A stretch of 64,000 nt of DNA from Xanthobacter dioxanivorans (GCF_016807805.1 NZ_CP063362.1:1178001-1242000), one strand, 5' to 3'; shown: positions 51,434 to 60,922, numbered from the stretch's first letter. Numbers and translations: made by a program. The notes: generated from the letters alone by a model not told the origin.

Positions 51434-52533
51434 GATGGAAACGCCTCCTTCACATGGCGGGCTGAAAGCGGGGGTGCTGCGCCGAGAAAGGTCTCGCTGA
51501 TCTCGTCGACGGAGCGGCTGAGGAAATGGTCGAGCTGCGACCAGCTCTGGTGCGTGTTGCGCAGAATGTAGGTCGCGTTGTCGGGAAACTGCTCCGCCCG
51601 CCATGTGGTGATGAGGGCGCGGGCCACCACGCGGGCCATGATCATGTGCGGCAGGAGCAGCAGTTCGTCCTGCGTCAGGTCGGCTACGCCGAGGTAGCCG
51701 CGCAGCAGGTCACGGCCTGCATCGAACATGCGCTCCGATCCCACCGGGCTGAGCTGGTTGAGAAGCGCGGTCGACAGGTCGATGACGATGGCGGTGCGCA
51801 CCACGTCGCCGAAATCGATGATGCCGGAGATGAACTGCGCCCGCCCCCGATCAACCACCACGTTGGAGCGGCTGAAATCGTTGTGCAGCACCTGCGTGCG
51901 GCAGGCGGCGAGCCGGCCCTGGAGGGCGCGGAAGCGATCGAGCCCGCGTTCGAGCTGGCGGCGGCGGTCCCTGTCCTCGATGCGCTCCAGCAGGAAGGCG
52001 AGCTTGGGCAAATGCTGCACGTCCCAGGCGATCTCGCGGCTGTCGTGGGGGTGCGAGAAGCCCGCCATGGCGAGGCGAAGGCGGGCGAGGATGGCACCCA
52101 CCTTCTCGCGCTCTTCGCCTATCGCCTCGATCCGGTCGAGCGGCGTGCCGTCCAGATAGGTTAATACCCGCACGAGCCGCACCTGCCCGTGTCCGTCCAC
52201 ATGGGACAGGAAGGCCGCGCCCGCCAGCGTGCGCACCACGCGCGGCACCGGCAGGAAAGGATCGGTCTTTGCCACGTAATCGAGCAGTTCGGCCTGCAGC
52301 GATATCTCGCGCGGGTTCTCGTCCGGATTGGAGAATTTGGCGATGTGGCGGCCGTGCGCGCCGTCCACCAGAAAGGTGTCGTCCTTCTCGGTGTCGAGCC
52401 GCGTCAAAGTCCCCGAAACGCCGAAATGGCGGGCGAGAACGGCGCCCGCCGCGTCCGGCGGAATCGAGCGGAAGGCGGTGGCCAGCCCTCCGGCCATGAG
52501 AAGGCGGTCGGGCGGGTGGGAGGGCGTGGGCAT
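51430..52533 (-). CDS. APH-fold small-molecule kinase (hydroxylysine/choline kinase-like)
   Basis: A 367-residue phosphotransferase of the aminoglycoside/choline kinase superfamily. Catalytic features: VLHNDFSRSNVVVD (the Brenner HxD-x4-N motif, with Asp base and Asn), then GIIDFGDVV (metal-binding Asp). The N-lobe has FLVDGAHGRHIAKF with the ATP-binding Lys. The group includes hydroxylysine kinase and ethanolamine/choline kinases rather than antibiotic resistance enzymes. The stop overlaps the PLP-enzyme start. The pair suggests phosphorylation of an amino alcohol followed by PLP-dependent elimination. Confidence 0.88.
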   Translation of the reverse strand: MPTPSHPPDRLLMAGGLATAFRSIPPDAAGAVLARHFGVSGTLTRLDTEKDDTFLVDGAHGRHIAKFSNPDENPREISLQAELLDYVAKTDPFLPVPRVVRTLAGAAFLSHVDGHGQVRLVRVLTYLDGTPLDRIEAIGEEREKVGAILARLRLAMAGFSHPHDSREIAWDVQHLPKLAFLLERIEDRDRRRQLERGLDRFRALQGRLAACRTQVLHNDFSRSNVVVDRGRAQFISGIIDFGDVVRTAIVIDLSTALLNQLSPVGSERMFDAGRDLLRGYLGVADLTQDELLLLPHMIMARVVARALITTWRAEQFPDNATYILRNTHQSWSQLDHFLSRSVDEISETFLGAAPPLSARHVKEAFPS

Positions 52534-52585
52534 TTCTGTCGTGATTCCTCGCGGAACGGGGCGCTCTGTTGCTTCGGCAGGGGGT

Positions 52586-53332
52586 TCAGACCTTGGCGAT
52601 CACGCGCTTTCTCCGGCCGGGCGCTGCGGTTTCGGATGGGCGCGTCGCGCGCCCTGAAGCCTCTTGCGGAGTGTCGCCATCGCCCTGCGGCCGGTTGGGG
52701 GCGCCTTCGGTGAGATAGGCGAGGGTCATGTCGATGATGGTCTTGCGGTGCTGCTCCAGAAAATCGGAGCGCATCAGATCGCGGTCGAAGATCATCGACA
52801 GGGTGAAGCGGTTCGAGATGTAGAAATAGCCCATCGCCGAGATGGATATGTAGAGATCGATGGCGTCCACGCCCGGCCGGAACACCCCCTTGCGCTCGCC
52901 TTCCCGCAGGATCGCGTCCACGGCCCCGGCGAGGCGGCTGTAAAGCTGACGGATAATCGGCGACTTGGCGACATGGCGCCCGCGATGGATGTTCTCCGAG
53001 TTCATCATCACGATGACCTCGGGCTCTTCGACGAAGGTCTGGAACGTCGCGTCGCACAGGCGGCGGATCGCCGCCACGGGCTCCAGGCCGGTGAGGGGGA
53101 TTTCCTCCTGCCGGCGGCGCATGGCCTCGTAGGTGCGCTCCAGCACCTTCACATACAGCTCCTCCTTGGAGCTGAAGTGATGATAGAGCAGGTTCTTGCT
53201 GATCTTCGCCCGGGCGATGATGGCGTCCACCCGCGCACCGTCGTACCCCCGCCGGGCAAATTCCATCTGCGCTGCCGCGAGGATCTTGTCCTGCGTCCCG
53301 ATGGAATCACGCTTGCGGGGCTTTTCACTCAC
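52586..53332 (-). CDS. RutR-like TetR family regulator
   Basis: A 248-residue TetR-type regulator from GTG at 53332 (AAGGAAGG upstream). DNA-binding part: IGTQDKILAAAQMEFARRGY, then DGARVDAIIARAKISKNLLYHHFSSKEELYVKV (about residues 12-60). The C-terminal region (AIRRLCDATFQTFVEEPEVI, IRQLYSRLAGAVDAILREGE, FFYISNRFTLSM type) is of the TetR_C_3/RutR class that senses pyrimidines or related ring compounds. It sits inside the minus-strand run between the isomerase and the kinase and probably controls the hydantoinase-transporter locus. Confidence 0.88.
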   Translation of the reverse strand: MSEKPRKRDSIGTQDKILAAAQMEFARRGYDGARVDAIIARAKISKNLLYHHFSSKEELYVKVLERTYEAMRRRQEEIPLTGLEPVAAIRRLCDATFQTFVEEPEVIVMMNSENIHRGRHVAKSPIIRQLYSRLAGAVDAILREGERKGVFRPGVDAIDLYISISAMGYFYISNRFTLSMIFDRDLMRSDFLEQHRKTIIDMTLAYLTEGAPNRPQGDGDTPQEASGRATRPSETAAPGRRKRVIAKV

Positions 53333-53387
53333 GACCGAGCCTTCCTTTTCGACCACGATCCCATGAGGATGCGCGGCACCAGTCTCG

Positions 53388-54251
53388 TCAACCGCAAACT
53401 GAGGCGCCAGCGCGCGGTGCGACGAAGGGCTCGCAGCGTTCCAGGCTGATGCGCGTCGTCTCGGCGGCGTCACGGGTCCACCAGTCGAGCTTGGAGAATA
53501 TCTCGATCTCGAACGGGCCGTCGTATGCGATCTCGTTCAGGAGACGGCAATGGAAGGCAATGTCGATCACGCCATCGCCGACCATGCCTCGGTCCTGATA
53601 GACGTCGCGCGTCGGCACCAGCCAGTCGCACAGATGGAAGGTGAGGATGCGGCCGGCTCCGGCGGCCCTGAGCCCTTCCGGGAATTCGGGATCCCACCAG
53701 CAATGGTACACGTCGGCCACGATGCCCGTGCCGGCGCCCATCGACTCCACCAGATCGAGACAGTGGCGGAAGGTGTTGAGGCACGAGCGGTCGGCCGCGA
53801 ACATGGGGTGCAGGGGTTCGAGGCCGAGGGATACGCCTGCCGCGCGGGCGTGCGGCAGAAGCTCGGCCAGCGCATCCTCAACGCGGTTGCGGGCGGCGAT
53901 GATGTCCTTCTCGCCGGTGGCGAGGCCGCCGGGCACCACCACGAGGCAGGCCGCCCCGAGATCGTGCGCCGCATCGAGCCGGCGGCGGTTTTCCTCAATG
54001 GCCGCCGCGCGGGCGGCGGGATCGGCGAGGTTGACCCATGCCGTGGTGCACAGGCACGGCACGAACAGCCCCGCATCGCGGATCAGCCGCCCGGCGGCGG
54101 CGGGGGCGATGCCTTCCAGATACTGGTTCCACACGCCGATGCCACCCGCCCCGTGACGCGCATATGTGTCCACCGCCTCGACGAGGGAGAGGGAGGGTGT
54201 TGTGATCTGGTTGATGGCGAAGCGGGAGAAATCGCCGGGCACAAGGCTCAT
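53388..54251 (-). CDS. Sugar phosphate isomerase/epimerase family (AP endonuclease 2 fold)
   Basis: A 287-residue TIM-barrel protein of the xylose-isomerase-like family. Metal ligands appear in order: EPLHPMFAADRSC (Glu and His), GIVADVYHCWWDPE (Asp, His) and FHLCDW plus FEIEIFSKLDWW (Glu) near the end. The start ATG at 54251 overlaps the hyuB stop by four bases. Such proteins catalyse isomerisation or epimerisation of small sugar acids or hydroxy-acids. In hydantoin or pyrimidine loci, related proteins occur as hydroxypyruvate-isomerase-like enzymes. Exact role unknown. Confidence 0.85.
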   Translation of the reverse strand: MSLVPGDFSRFAINQITTPSLSLVEAVDTYARHGAGGIGVWNQYLEGIAPAAAGRLIRDAGLFVPCLCTTAWVNLADPAARAAAIEENRRRLDAAHDLGAACLVVVPGGLATGEKDIIAARNRVEDALAELLPHARAAGVSLGLEPLHPMFAADRSCLNTFRHCLDLVESMGAGTGIVADVYHCWWDPEFPEGLRAAGAGRILTFHLCDWLVPTRDVYQDRGMVGDGVIDIAFHCRLLNEIAYDGPFEIEIFSKLDWWTRDAAETTRISLERCEPFVAPRAGASVCG

Positions 54252-55990
54252 GCCTGTTCTCCCGCCATGGCGCTGCGCAGGGCGGCCGTCGCGTGGGTAT
54301 CGACGGCGCCGTTCACCACGAGGACGCCGAAGCCGTCGCGGGCATAAGCGGGGCTGATCTTGCCGTCGAGCACGTCTTCCAGCACCAGTTCCGGCGGGCG
54401 CGCCAGAGGATTGCCATAGCCGCCGCCGCCGGCCTGCTCGTGCCGGATCACCGTGCCCTTGGTCACGTTGCGCGTGACCTTGCTGGCCAGCAGCTCGAAA
54501 TTGCCGGACTCTGACAGGAGGTTGCGCGAGAGCGCCCCCGGCTTGCCGCCGAACAATCCATACGGCGCATGGGCATAGCGGTCCGCGCGCAGCTGCATCA
54601 CCGCCTCGTCGGCAAGGAGGCGGTACTGGCGGACGACGCCGAGGCCGCCGCGCGTCTTGCCCGCTCCGCAGGAATCGTCGCGCAGCGCATACTCCTCGAT
54701 CATGAGCGGATAGGTCGCCTCCATGATCTCGACCGGCATGTTCGACATGTTCTGCGACGGGTTCGTCACCGCGTCGATGCCGTCCCGTGTCGCCCGCGCT
54801 CCGAGCGCGCCGTTGATCATGTCCACCACGATGAAGGGCTCGCGGGTCTGGGTGTCGTAGCCACCGAGGCAGACCACGGTGTTGCCGCCTTCGCCTGCCG
54901 CACACACCCGCTCGGGCACGATGGCGGCGAGGGCGCCGAGCACGGTGTCCACCACCCGGTAGCCGGTCAGCGCGCGGGCGGCCACGGGGGCGGGGAATTC
55001 GGGATTGAGGACGCTGCCCTTCGGCGCGCTCACGTCGACGCAGCGATAGAGGCCCGCATTGTTCGGGACGTCAGCATCCAGCACGCAGCGCACTGCGAGG
55101 TAGGTCGCCGACTTCACGAAGGACAGCGTGGAATTGATCGCGCCCTTCACCTGCGGCGACGAGCCTTCGAAATCCACGCCGATGTGGTCGCCCTTGACCG
55201 TGATGGTCACATGGATCGGAATCTCGCTTTCGTCAAAGCCGTCGCCGTCGATGTAGTCGGTGAAGGAATAGGCACCATCGGGCCAGGTGGCGAAGGCCTT
55301 GCGCACGAGGCGCTCGCCATAGTCCAGGAACTCCGCGAGGAATTTCTCCACCATCGGAATGCCGTACTTCTCGGTGAGGCGCAGGAACTCGCGCTCACCC
55401 AGGGCACACGTGGCCAGCTGTGCCTCGAGGTCGCCGATGACGAGATCGGGCAGGCGCACGTTCTTCGAAATGATGTCGAAGAGCGTCTTGTTGCGCACGC
55501 CCCTGTCGAACAGCTTCAGGGGCGGGATGCGCAGCCCTTCCTGAAAGATCTCGGTGGAATCCGAGGCGTTGGAGCCCGGCACGCGGCCGCCCACGTCGCA
55601 ATGGTGGCAGATCACGACGGCATAGCCGATGTGCTGCGCACCGTCGAAGATGGGCTTGAACATGAAGATGTCGGGCAGGTGCATCCCGCCGTCATAGGGG
55701 TCGTTCAGGATGATGACGTCGCCAGGATTGAGGTCGTCGCCATAGTGGCGCTGGATGGCCTCCATGGCGTCGGGAACGGCGCCGAGGTGCAGCGCCACGG
55801 TCTTCGCCTGGGCGAGGATGCGCCCCTTCGCGTCGCACATGGTGGCGGAATAATCGAGCACGTCGCGCACGATGGGGGAGCGGGCGGTGCGCATGACCGT
55901 GTAGGCCATGTCGTCCACGATGGATTCGAACGCGCTCTTGAGCACCGCGAAGGTGACGGGATCGATGGTCTTGTCGGTCTGGTCGAGCAT
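54248..55990 (-). CDS. hyuB: Hydantoinase B / oxoprolinase subunit
   Basis: HyuB-type subunit (580 aa), which with HyuA hydrolyses a cyclic amide (hydantoin, 5-oxoproline) or acts in acetophenone/acetone carboxylase-like enzymes. Conserved-type stretches: DPVTFAVLKSAFESIVDDMAYTVMRTA, SPIVRDVLDYSATMCDAKGR, GDVIILNDPYDGGMHLPDIF and GGGGYGNPLARPPELV near the end. It follows hyuA after 26 bases and overlaps the isomerase gene by four bases. The exact ring substrate cannot be read. Confidence 0.92.
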   Translation of the reverse strand: MLDQTDKTIDPVTFAVLKSAFESIVDDMAYTVMRTARSPIVRDVLDYSATMCDAKGRILAQAKTVALHLGAVPDAMEAIQRHYGDDLNPGDVIILNDPYDGGMHLPDIFMFKPIFDGAQHIGYAVVICHHCDVGGRVPGSNASDSTEIFQEGLRIPPLKLFDRGVRNKTLFDIISKNVRLPDLVIGDLEAQLATCALGEREFLRLTEKYGIPMVEKFLAEFLDYGERLVRKAFATWPDGAYSFTDYIDGDGFDESEIPIHVTITVKGDHIGVDFEGSSPQVKGAINSTLSFVKSATYLAVRCVLDADVPNNAGLYRCVDVSAPKGSVLNPEFPAPVAARALTGYRVVDTVLGALAAIVPERVCAAGEGGNTVVCLGGYDTQTREPFIVVDMINGALGARATRDGIDAVTNPSQNMSNMPVEIMEATYPLMIEEYALRDDSCGAGKTRGGLGVVRQYRLLADEAVMQLRADRYAHAPYGLFGGKPGALSRNLLSESGNFELLASKVTRNVTKGTVIRHEQAGGGGYGNPLARPPELVLEDVLDGKISPAYARDGFGVLVVNGAVDTHATAALRSAMAGEQA

Positions 55991-56016
55991 GGCGCGATCC
56001 CGTCAGGCGAGGGTGA

Positions 56017-58095
56017 TCAGGAGATTGGCGTGGGCGTCCGCCTCGGCGGTGGCGCCGGGGGCACCACCACGGTGCTGTCCGCCCCCTCGATGACGGCGGG
56101 GCCGACGATGCGTGCCGGGCAGCGCGTGCGCTCATAGACCGGCGTCTCCATATGGCCCTGTTCCGCGCCGTAATAGACATTGCGGATGCTCGCGGGTTCG
56201 TTCGAACCTTCCACCCGCGCATGAGCGGCGCGGAAGTCGATCTTGCCGGGCCTCAGGCCACGGCCGATCACCCGCAGGCTCACCACCTCGATGGTGTCGG
56301 AGGAGGAGTAGCTGTAGATGGCCTCATAGGCCGCCTTGAAGGCCGCGTGCAGGCTATCCCGGTCCGAGAGATAGGGCACGGAGAGGGACATTTCCTGGCC
56401 ACGGAAGCGCATGTCCACCTCGCGCGTCACGCTCATCAGCTGTTCGGCCACGTCCTCGCCGGCGAGGGCGGCGCGGGCATCGGCTTCCAGCGCGGCGAAG
56501 GCCGTCTCGGCCTCGGACGGCTGGAAGTCGGCGAGCTTCACCGCGAACGGACGGATGAAATAGCGCTCGACGTCGCCCGCCAGCATGCCCATGGCGGTGA
56601 ACACGCCGGGCGAGGCCGGCACCAGCACCCGTGGCATGGACAAAAGGCGCGCGATGTCCGCCGCATGGACGGGGCCCGAGCCGCCGATGGCCACCAGCGT
56701 GAAGTCGCGCGGATCGACACCGCGCTCCACCGTCACCGCCCGGATGGCGCGGGCCATGTTGGCGTTCACCACGTCGCGCACGCCGCAGGCGGCATCCTCG
56801 GGGGTGAGATTGAACGGGTCGGCGAGATCGCGCGCGATGGCGGCGCGGGCCGCATTCACCGAGAGCGCGCGGGAGCCGCCGGCGAGCTGCGCGGGCAGGT
56901 ATCCGAGCAGGAGATTGGCGTCCGTCACCGTCGGCCGCGAACCGCCGATGCCGTAGCAGGCGGGGCCCGGGTCGGCACCGGCCGAGACGGGACCGACGCG
57001 CATCAGCCCGCCCTGGTCCACATAGGCGATGGAGCCGGCGCCGGAGCCCACCTCGGCCACGTCCACGGTCGGCACGCTCATCATGTATCCGCCGGCCTTG
57101 ATGAAGCGGCTGGGCGTGGAGATGCCGGCGCGAAACTCGTATTCGCTCACCCGCGTCAACTCACCATTCTGAACCAGTGATGCAGAGGCGGTGGTGCCGC
57201 CCATGTCGAACACCACGAGATCCTTGATGTCCAGCGCTTCGCCGAGGCGCGAGCCCCCGACGACGCCCGCCGCCCGCCCGGACGAGATGAAGAAGACGGG
57301 CTTTTCCCGCGCCGTGCCAGACGAGGCGAGGGCGCCGTTGGAGTTGCACACCAGCAGCGGGGCATCGATGCCGGCATCGGTGAGGCCGCGCTCCAGGCGC
57401 GTGAGGTATGCCTCCAGAACGGGCCGGACATAGGCGTTCACGACGGTTGTGCTGGTGCGCTCATATTCCTTGGCTTCGGGCAGCACGGAGATGGAGCTTG
57501 TGACGCGCACCTGCGGAAAATGCTCGGCGATCAGGTCGGCGGCGCGCTGCTCGTGTGCGGGGTTGCGGTAGCTGTTGAGAAAGCACACGGCAAAGGACGT
57601 GATGCCCGCCTCGACCAGTTCATGCGCGGCCTTCAGGACGGCCGCCTCGTCCAGCGGGAGAAGGATGGTTCCATCGGCACGAATGCGCTCGGCCACTTCC
57701 TTGCGGTAGCGGCGCGCGACGAGCGGAACCGGCTTTTCCCACTGGAGATCGAACATGGACGGCGTGCGCAGCCGGCCGATCTCCAGAACGTCGCGGAAGC
57801 CCTTGGTGGTGATGAGGCCGGTGGGCGCGCCCACCTTCTGCAGAAGGGTGTTGGAGCCCACGGTGGTGCCGTGGACCACCTCCTTCACCGCGTCGGGCGT
57901 CAGCCGGGCATCGGCGATGATGGCGGCGACCCCTTCGAGAACCGCCTGCTCGGGCGCCGCGGGCGTGGATGCGACCTTCCGGTGGAACACTGCGCCGCGC
58001 CCGTCGGCGAGCACGAGGTCCGTAAAGGTGCCGCCGATATCGACGCCAATGCGGGCGCCCGTCGGAGCGTGCTCCAGGCCGGTGATTGTCCCCAC
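56017..58095 (-). CDS. hyuA: Hydantoinase A / oxoprolinase subunit
   Basis: HyuA-type ATP-dependent subunit (692 aa). The ASKHA nucleotide-binding motif RIGVDIGGTFTDLVLADGRG lies at the N-terminus; later LVVFDMGGTTASASLVQNGE (phosphate 2) and FTLVAIGGSGPVHAADIARLL. The start is GTG at 58095 with AGGAG seven to eight bases upstream; an ATG five bases further upstream is in another frame. It is the first gene of hyuA-hyuB-isomerase-tetR-kinase-PLP and is divergent from an ABC importer. Confidence 0.92.
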   Translation of the reverse strand: MGTITGLEHAPTGARIGVDIGGTFTDLVLADGRGAVFHRKVASTPAAPEQAVLEGVAAIIADARLTPDAVKEVVHGTTVGSNTLLQKVGAPTGLITTKGFRDVLEIGRLRTPSMFDLQWEKPVPLVARRYRKEVAERIRADGTILLPLDEAAVLKAAHELVEAGITSFAVCFLNSYRNPAHEQRAADLIAEHFPQVRVTSSISVLPEAKEYERTSTTVVNAYVRPVLEAYLTRLERGLTDAGIDAPLLVCNSNGALASSGTAREKPVFFISSGRAAGVVGGSRLGEALDIKDLVVFDMGGTTASASLVQNGELTRVSEYEFRAGISTPSRFIKAGGYMMSVPTVDVAEVGSGAGSIAYVDQGGLMRVGPVSAGADPGPACYGIGGSRPTVTDANLLLGYLPAQLAGGSRALSVNAARAAIARDLADPFNLTPEDAACGVRDVVNANMARAIRAVTVERGVDPRDFTLVAIGGSGPVHAADIARLLSMPRVLVPASPGVFTAMGMLAGDVERYFIRPFAVKLADFQPSEAETAFAALEADARAALAGEDVAEQLMSVTREVDMRFRGQEMSLSVPYLSDRDSLHAAFKAAYEAIYSYSSSDTIEVVSLRVIGRGLRPGKIDFRAAHARVEGSNEPASIRNVYYGAEQGHMETPVYERTRCPARIVGPAVIEGADSTVVVPPAPPPRRTPTPIS

Positions 58096-58111
58096 GACAT
58101 GTCTCCTGCGT

Positions 58112-58225
58112 TATTGGACTGAATGGTTAGTTCTGATCCCTATTCGCGTCAAGAGACGAACTGCACAAACCATTTGCGGCGGGTGATGCATAAATCCACT
58201 TGCGTGACATATTGGACCATATAGT
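58112..58225. promoter_or_regulatory. Paired 16-bp motifs in the hyuA/ABC divergent promoter
   Basis: TATTGGACTGAATGGT (58112-58127) and TATTGGACCATATAGT (58210-58225) agree at 12 of 16 positions and flank the spacer, one just upstream of the hyuA ribosome-binding site, the other 33 bases before the binding-protein start. Both contain a weak dyad (GGACT...AGTTC and GAC-CATATA-GTC). They are candidate sites for the RutR-like regulator encoded at 52586. Confidence 0.5.
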
Positions 58226-58257
58226 CTCAACTCGATGCCAAAGAGGGGATCGCAATA

Positions 58258-59259
58258 ATGAAGATGACGTCCATCGCCGCCCGCCTCGTCCGGGCCGCCG
58301 CCGCCACCGCCCTGCTGGCCGGCCCGCTCGCCGCCGGCCCTGCCGCGGCGGAGGAGAAGATGACGATCCGTCTCGATTTCTCGCCCTGGGGCGTGCATGC
58401 GGGCATGCACCTCGCCAAGGAAAAGGGATGGTTCAAGGACTCCGGGCTCGATGTGGACATTCAGGACGGCCGCGGCTCCGGCAACACGCTTCAGCTGGTG
58501 AATGCCGGGCAGGTGGATGTGGGCCAGATCCAGGTCGGCCTCCTGCCGCAGGCCCGCGAGAACGGCTCCACCGCCAAGGCGTTCGCCGGCTTCGACAAGC
58601 GGACCGACCTCGCGGTCCTCGTCGATCAGGATTCGCCAGTCACCAAGGTCTCCGACTTCAAGGGCAAGAGCCTCGTCGTCTTCGCCGCGAGCCCCTGGGC
58701 CCCCTTCATCGACTATTGGCTCAAGCAGGGCGGCCTCGATCGCACCACCGTCAACGTGATGTTCGTGGACCCTGCGGCCGTGTGGGGCACCTACACCGCC
58801 AAGCGGGCCGACGGACTGATGTCCACCGAGCCCTCTGCCATTCCCGTCGCTGCCGCGAACCGCCCCTCCAAAGCGATCCTTGCCGAGGATGTGGGCATCA
58901 CCTTCCCGAGCTACGGCCTCATCGCCACCGAGAAGACCATCGACACCCGCAAGGACGCGCTGAAGAAGCTGGTCGAGGTGCAGCAGAAGGCGTGGGCCTA
59001 CATCCGCGACGGCCACATCGACGAGGCGGCCGACGCCATCATCAAGCAGCGGCCGAACGCCAAGCTCGACAAGAAGGTGCTGGCCGACCAGATCAAGCTC
59101 ACCATCGACTTCTTCGACACGCCCAACTCCAAGGGCAAGCCCATCGGCTACCAGTCGCCGGAAGACTGGGCCAAGGCGGCGAAGTCGGCGGTGGACGCCG
59201 GCGCCATCAAGCCGGGGACGGACCCCGCCACCTACTTCACCAACGAGTTCATTCAGTGA
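58258..59259 (+). CDS. NitT/TauT-type ABC substrate-binding protein
   Basis: A 333-residue periplasmic binding protein of the NMT1/ThiY-like group. The signal peptide (about residues 1-31, cleaved near AAAEE) is followed by MTIRLDFSPWGVHAGMHLAK, GLDVDIQDGRGSGNTLQLVN, VGQIQVGLLPQARENG and the C-terminal YQSPEDWAKAAKSAV. This family binds pyrimidine precursors, taurine, nitrate or similar. It is first in an ABC operon divergent from hyuA, so the ligand is likely the compound opened by HyuAB. Confidence 0.92.
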   Translation: MKMTSIAARLVRAAAATALLAGPLAAGPAAAEEKMTIRLDFSPWGVHAGMHLAKEKGWFKDSGLDVDIQDGRGSGNTLQLVNAGQVDVGQIQVGLLPQARENGSTAKAFAGFDKRTDLAVLVDQDSPVTKVSDFKGKSLVVFAASPWAPFIDYWLKQGGLDRTTVNVMFVDPAAVWGTYTAKRADGLMSTEPSAIPVAAANRPSKAILAEDVGITFPSYGLIATEKTIDTRKDALKKLVEVQQKAWAYIRDGHIDEAADAIIKQRPNAKLDKKVLADQIKLTIDFFDTPNSKGKPIGYQSPEDWAKAAKSAVDAGAIKPGTDPATYFTNEFIQ

Positions 59260-60074
59260 ACGCGCACGTCGCCTCCATGACGGATGCCTCGACGATGGCC
59301 TATCTCTCGATATCTGGCGTCCGCAAGACGTACGGCTCGCCCCGCGGACCCGTCACCGCGCTGAAAGGCATCGATCTTGAGGTGAACGAGGGGGAGTTCG
59401 TCTCCATCCTCGGGCCCAGCGGCTGCGGGAAGTCCACGCTGCTCAAGTGCATCGCGGGGCTGGAGGACGCCAGCGCCGGAAAGATCGCCGTGGACGGCCG
59501 CGCCCTCAAGGGGCCGCCGCAGAACATGGGCATCGTGTTCCAGCGCGACGTGCTGCTGGACTGGCGCACCATTCTCGACAACGTGCTCATCACCGCAGAG
59601 TTCGCCGGGCTCAAGGGCCCGGCGGTGCGGGAGCGCGCATTGGCGCTTCTGGGGCGCTTCGGGCTCGGCGGATTCGAGAACCGCCATCCCTGGGAACTCT
59701 CAGGCGGCATGCGCCAGCGTGCCGCCATCTGCCGGGCTCTGCTCTGCGATCCCAAGCTGCTGCTGATGGATGAGCCGTTCGGCGCCCTCGACGCCATGAC
59801 GCGCGACGACCTCAATCTCGAACTTGCGCGGATCTGGCAGGACACGCGCAAGACCGTGGTGTTCGTGACCCACGGCATCACCGAAGCCATTTTCCTCTCC
59901 GACCGGGTGGTCATGATGGACCGCAACCCGGGCCGGATCGTCGAGATCATCGACATCGACCTTCCCCGGCCTCGCCACCTCGCCATGCGGGAGAGCGCCG
60001 AGTTCGGCCGCTATGTCGCCCATGTCCGCCACCTCTTCGCCAGCCTGGGCGTGCTGAAGGACGATGCCCCATGA
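59256..60074 (+). CDS. NitT/TauT-type ABC ATP-binding protein
   Basis: A 272-residue ABC ATPase (265 aa if the ATG at 59277 is used). Walker A GPSGCGKST, Q-loop GIVFQRDVLLDWRTI, signature LSGGMRQRAAICRALL, Walker B LLLMDEPFGALDAMTR and switch His in FVTHGITEAIFLSDRV. I prefer the GTG at 59256, whose GTGA overlaps the binding-protein stop, but the ATG is also reasonable. It drives import through the permease whose gene overlaps by four bases. Confidence 0.94.
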   Translation: MNAHVASMTDASTMAYLSISGVRKTYGSPRGPVTALKGIDLEVNEGEFVSILGPSGCGKSTLLKCIAGLEDASAGKIAVDGRALKGPPQNMGIVFQRDVLLDWRTILDNVLITAEFAGLKGPAVRERALALLGRFGLGGFENRHPWELSGGMRQRAAICRALLCDPKLLLMDEPFGALDAMTRDDLNLELARIWQDTRKTVVFVTHGITEAIFLSDRVVMMDRNPGRIVEIIDIDLPRPRHLAMRESAEFGRYVAHVRHLFASLGVLKDDAP

Positions 60075-60922
60075 GTACCTCCGGGAATAGCGACACCGGG
60101 AACAGCGCCATCGAGACTCTCGATCCGCCCATGCCCCAGCGCCTGCCTACCTCGCTGGTGGAGGCGGGCATGATGGTGGGCCTGCTCGTCGCGGTGCTCA
60201 TCCTGTGGGAGGCGGCGGTCTACGTCTTCAAGCCGGCGCCCATCATCCTGCCGGCACCCAGCGTCATCTGGCAGGAATTCCTGCTCTCGCCGGGCTACTT
60301 CCTCCAGATGTCCGCCTTCACGCTCTACACCACGCTTGCCGGCTTCGGCCTCGCCGTGGTGCTGGGGCTCGGGCTTGCGGTCGGGATCGTCCATTCGAAG
60401 TTCATCGAGCGGACGGTCTATACGCTCCTCGTCGCGCTCAACAGCGTGCCGAAGGTGGCGCTGGCGCCGCTGTTCGTGATCTGGATGGGCACGGGTGTCG
60501 AGCCGAAGATCGCCATCGCGCTGATGCTCGCGCTGTTCTCCGTCGTCATCGACGCGGTGCTTGGCCTGAGGTCCGTCGACCCGGACATGGTGAACCTCGC
60601 CCGTGCGAGCCGGGCCTCGTCCTTCGACATTCTCCGCAAGATCCGCTTTCCCAATGCCTTGCCGAGCATCTTCGCGGGCCTGAAGGTGGCGATCTCCTTC
60701 GCGCTGGTTGGCGCGATCGTGGGCGAGTTCGTGGCGGGGTCGGAAGGATTGGGCTTCGCCATCCTCACCGCGCAGGGACAGTTCGACACGCCGCGGGTGT
60801 TCGTCTGCCTCATGCTGCTCGGCCTGCTGGGGACGGCGCTGTTCTTCGTCGTCGAGGCGTGCGAGCGCCTGCTGCTGCCCTGGCACGTGTCGCAGCGCGG
60901 CGGTGGCGGCTCCGGTCACTGA
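60071..60922 (+). CDS. NitT/TauT-type ABC permease
   Basis: A 283-residue inner-membrane permease of the SsuC/TauC group with about six helices. The cytoplasmic loop that meets the ATPase is ARASRASSFDILRKIRFPNA (EAA-type), before LPSIFAGLKVAISFALVGAI. VALNSVPKVALAPLFVIWMG is the typical preceding segment. It completes the importer (binding protein, ATPase, permease). Confidence 0.93.
   Translation: MSTSGNSDTGNSAIETLDPPMPQRLPTSLVEAGMMVGLLVAVLILWEAAVYVFKPAPIILPAPSVIWQEFLLSPGYFLQMSAFTLYTTLAGFGLAVVLGLGLAVGIVHSKFIERTVYTLLVALNSVPKVALAPLFVIWMGTGVEPKIAIALMLALFSVVIDAVLGLRSVDPDMVNLARASRASSFDILRKIRFPNALPSIFAGLKVAISFALVGAIVGEFVAGSEGLGFAILTAQGQFDTPRVFVCLMLLGLLGTALFFVVEACERLLLPWHVSQRGGGGSGH

Noticed and set aside
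51430..52533. Antibiotic resistance (aminoglycoside phosphotransferase)
   Set aside because: The fold is shared, but sequence and operon context match metabolic amino-alcohol kinases.
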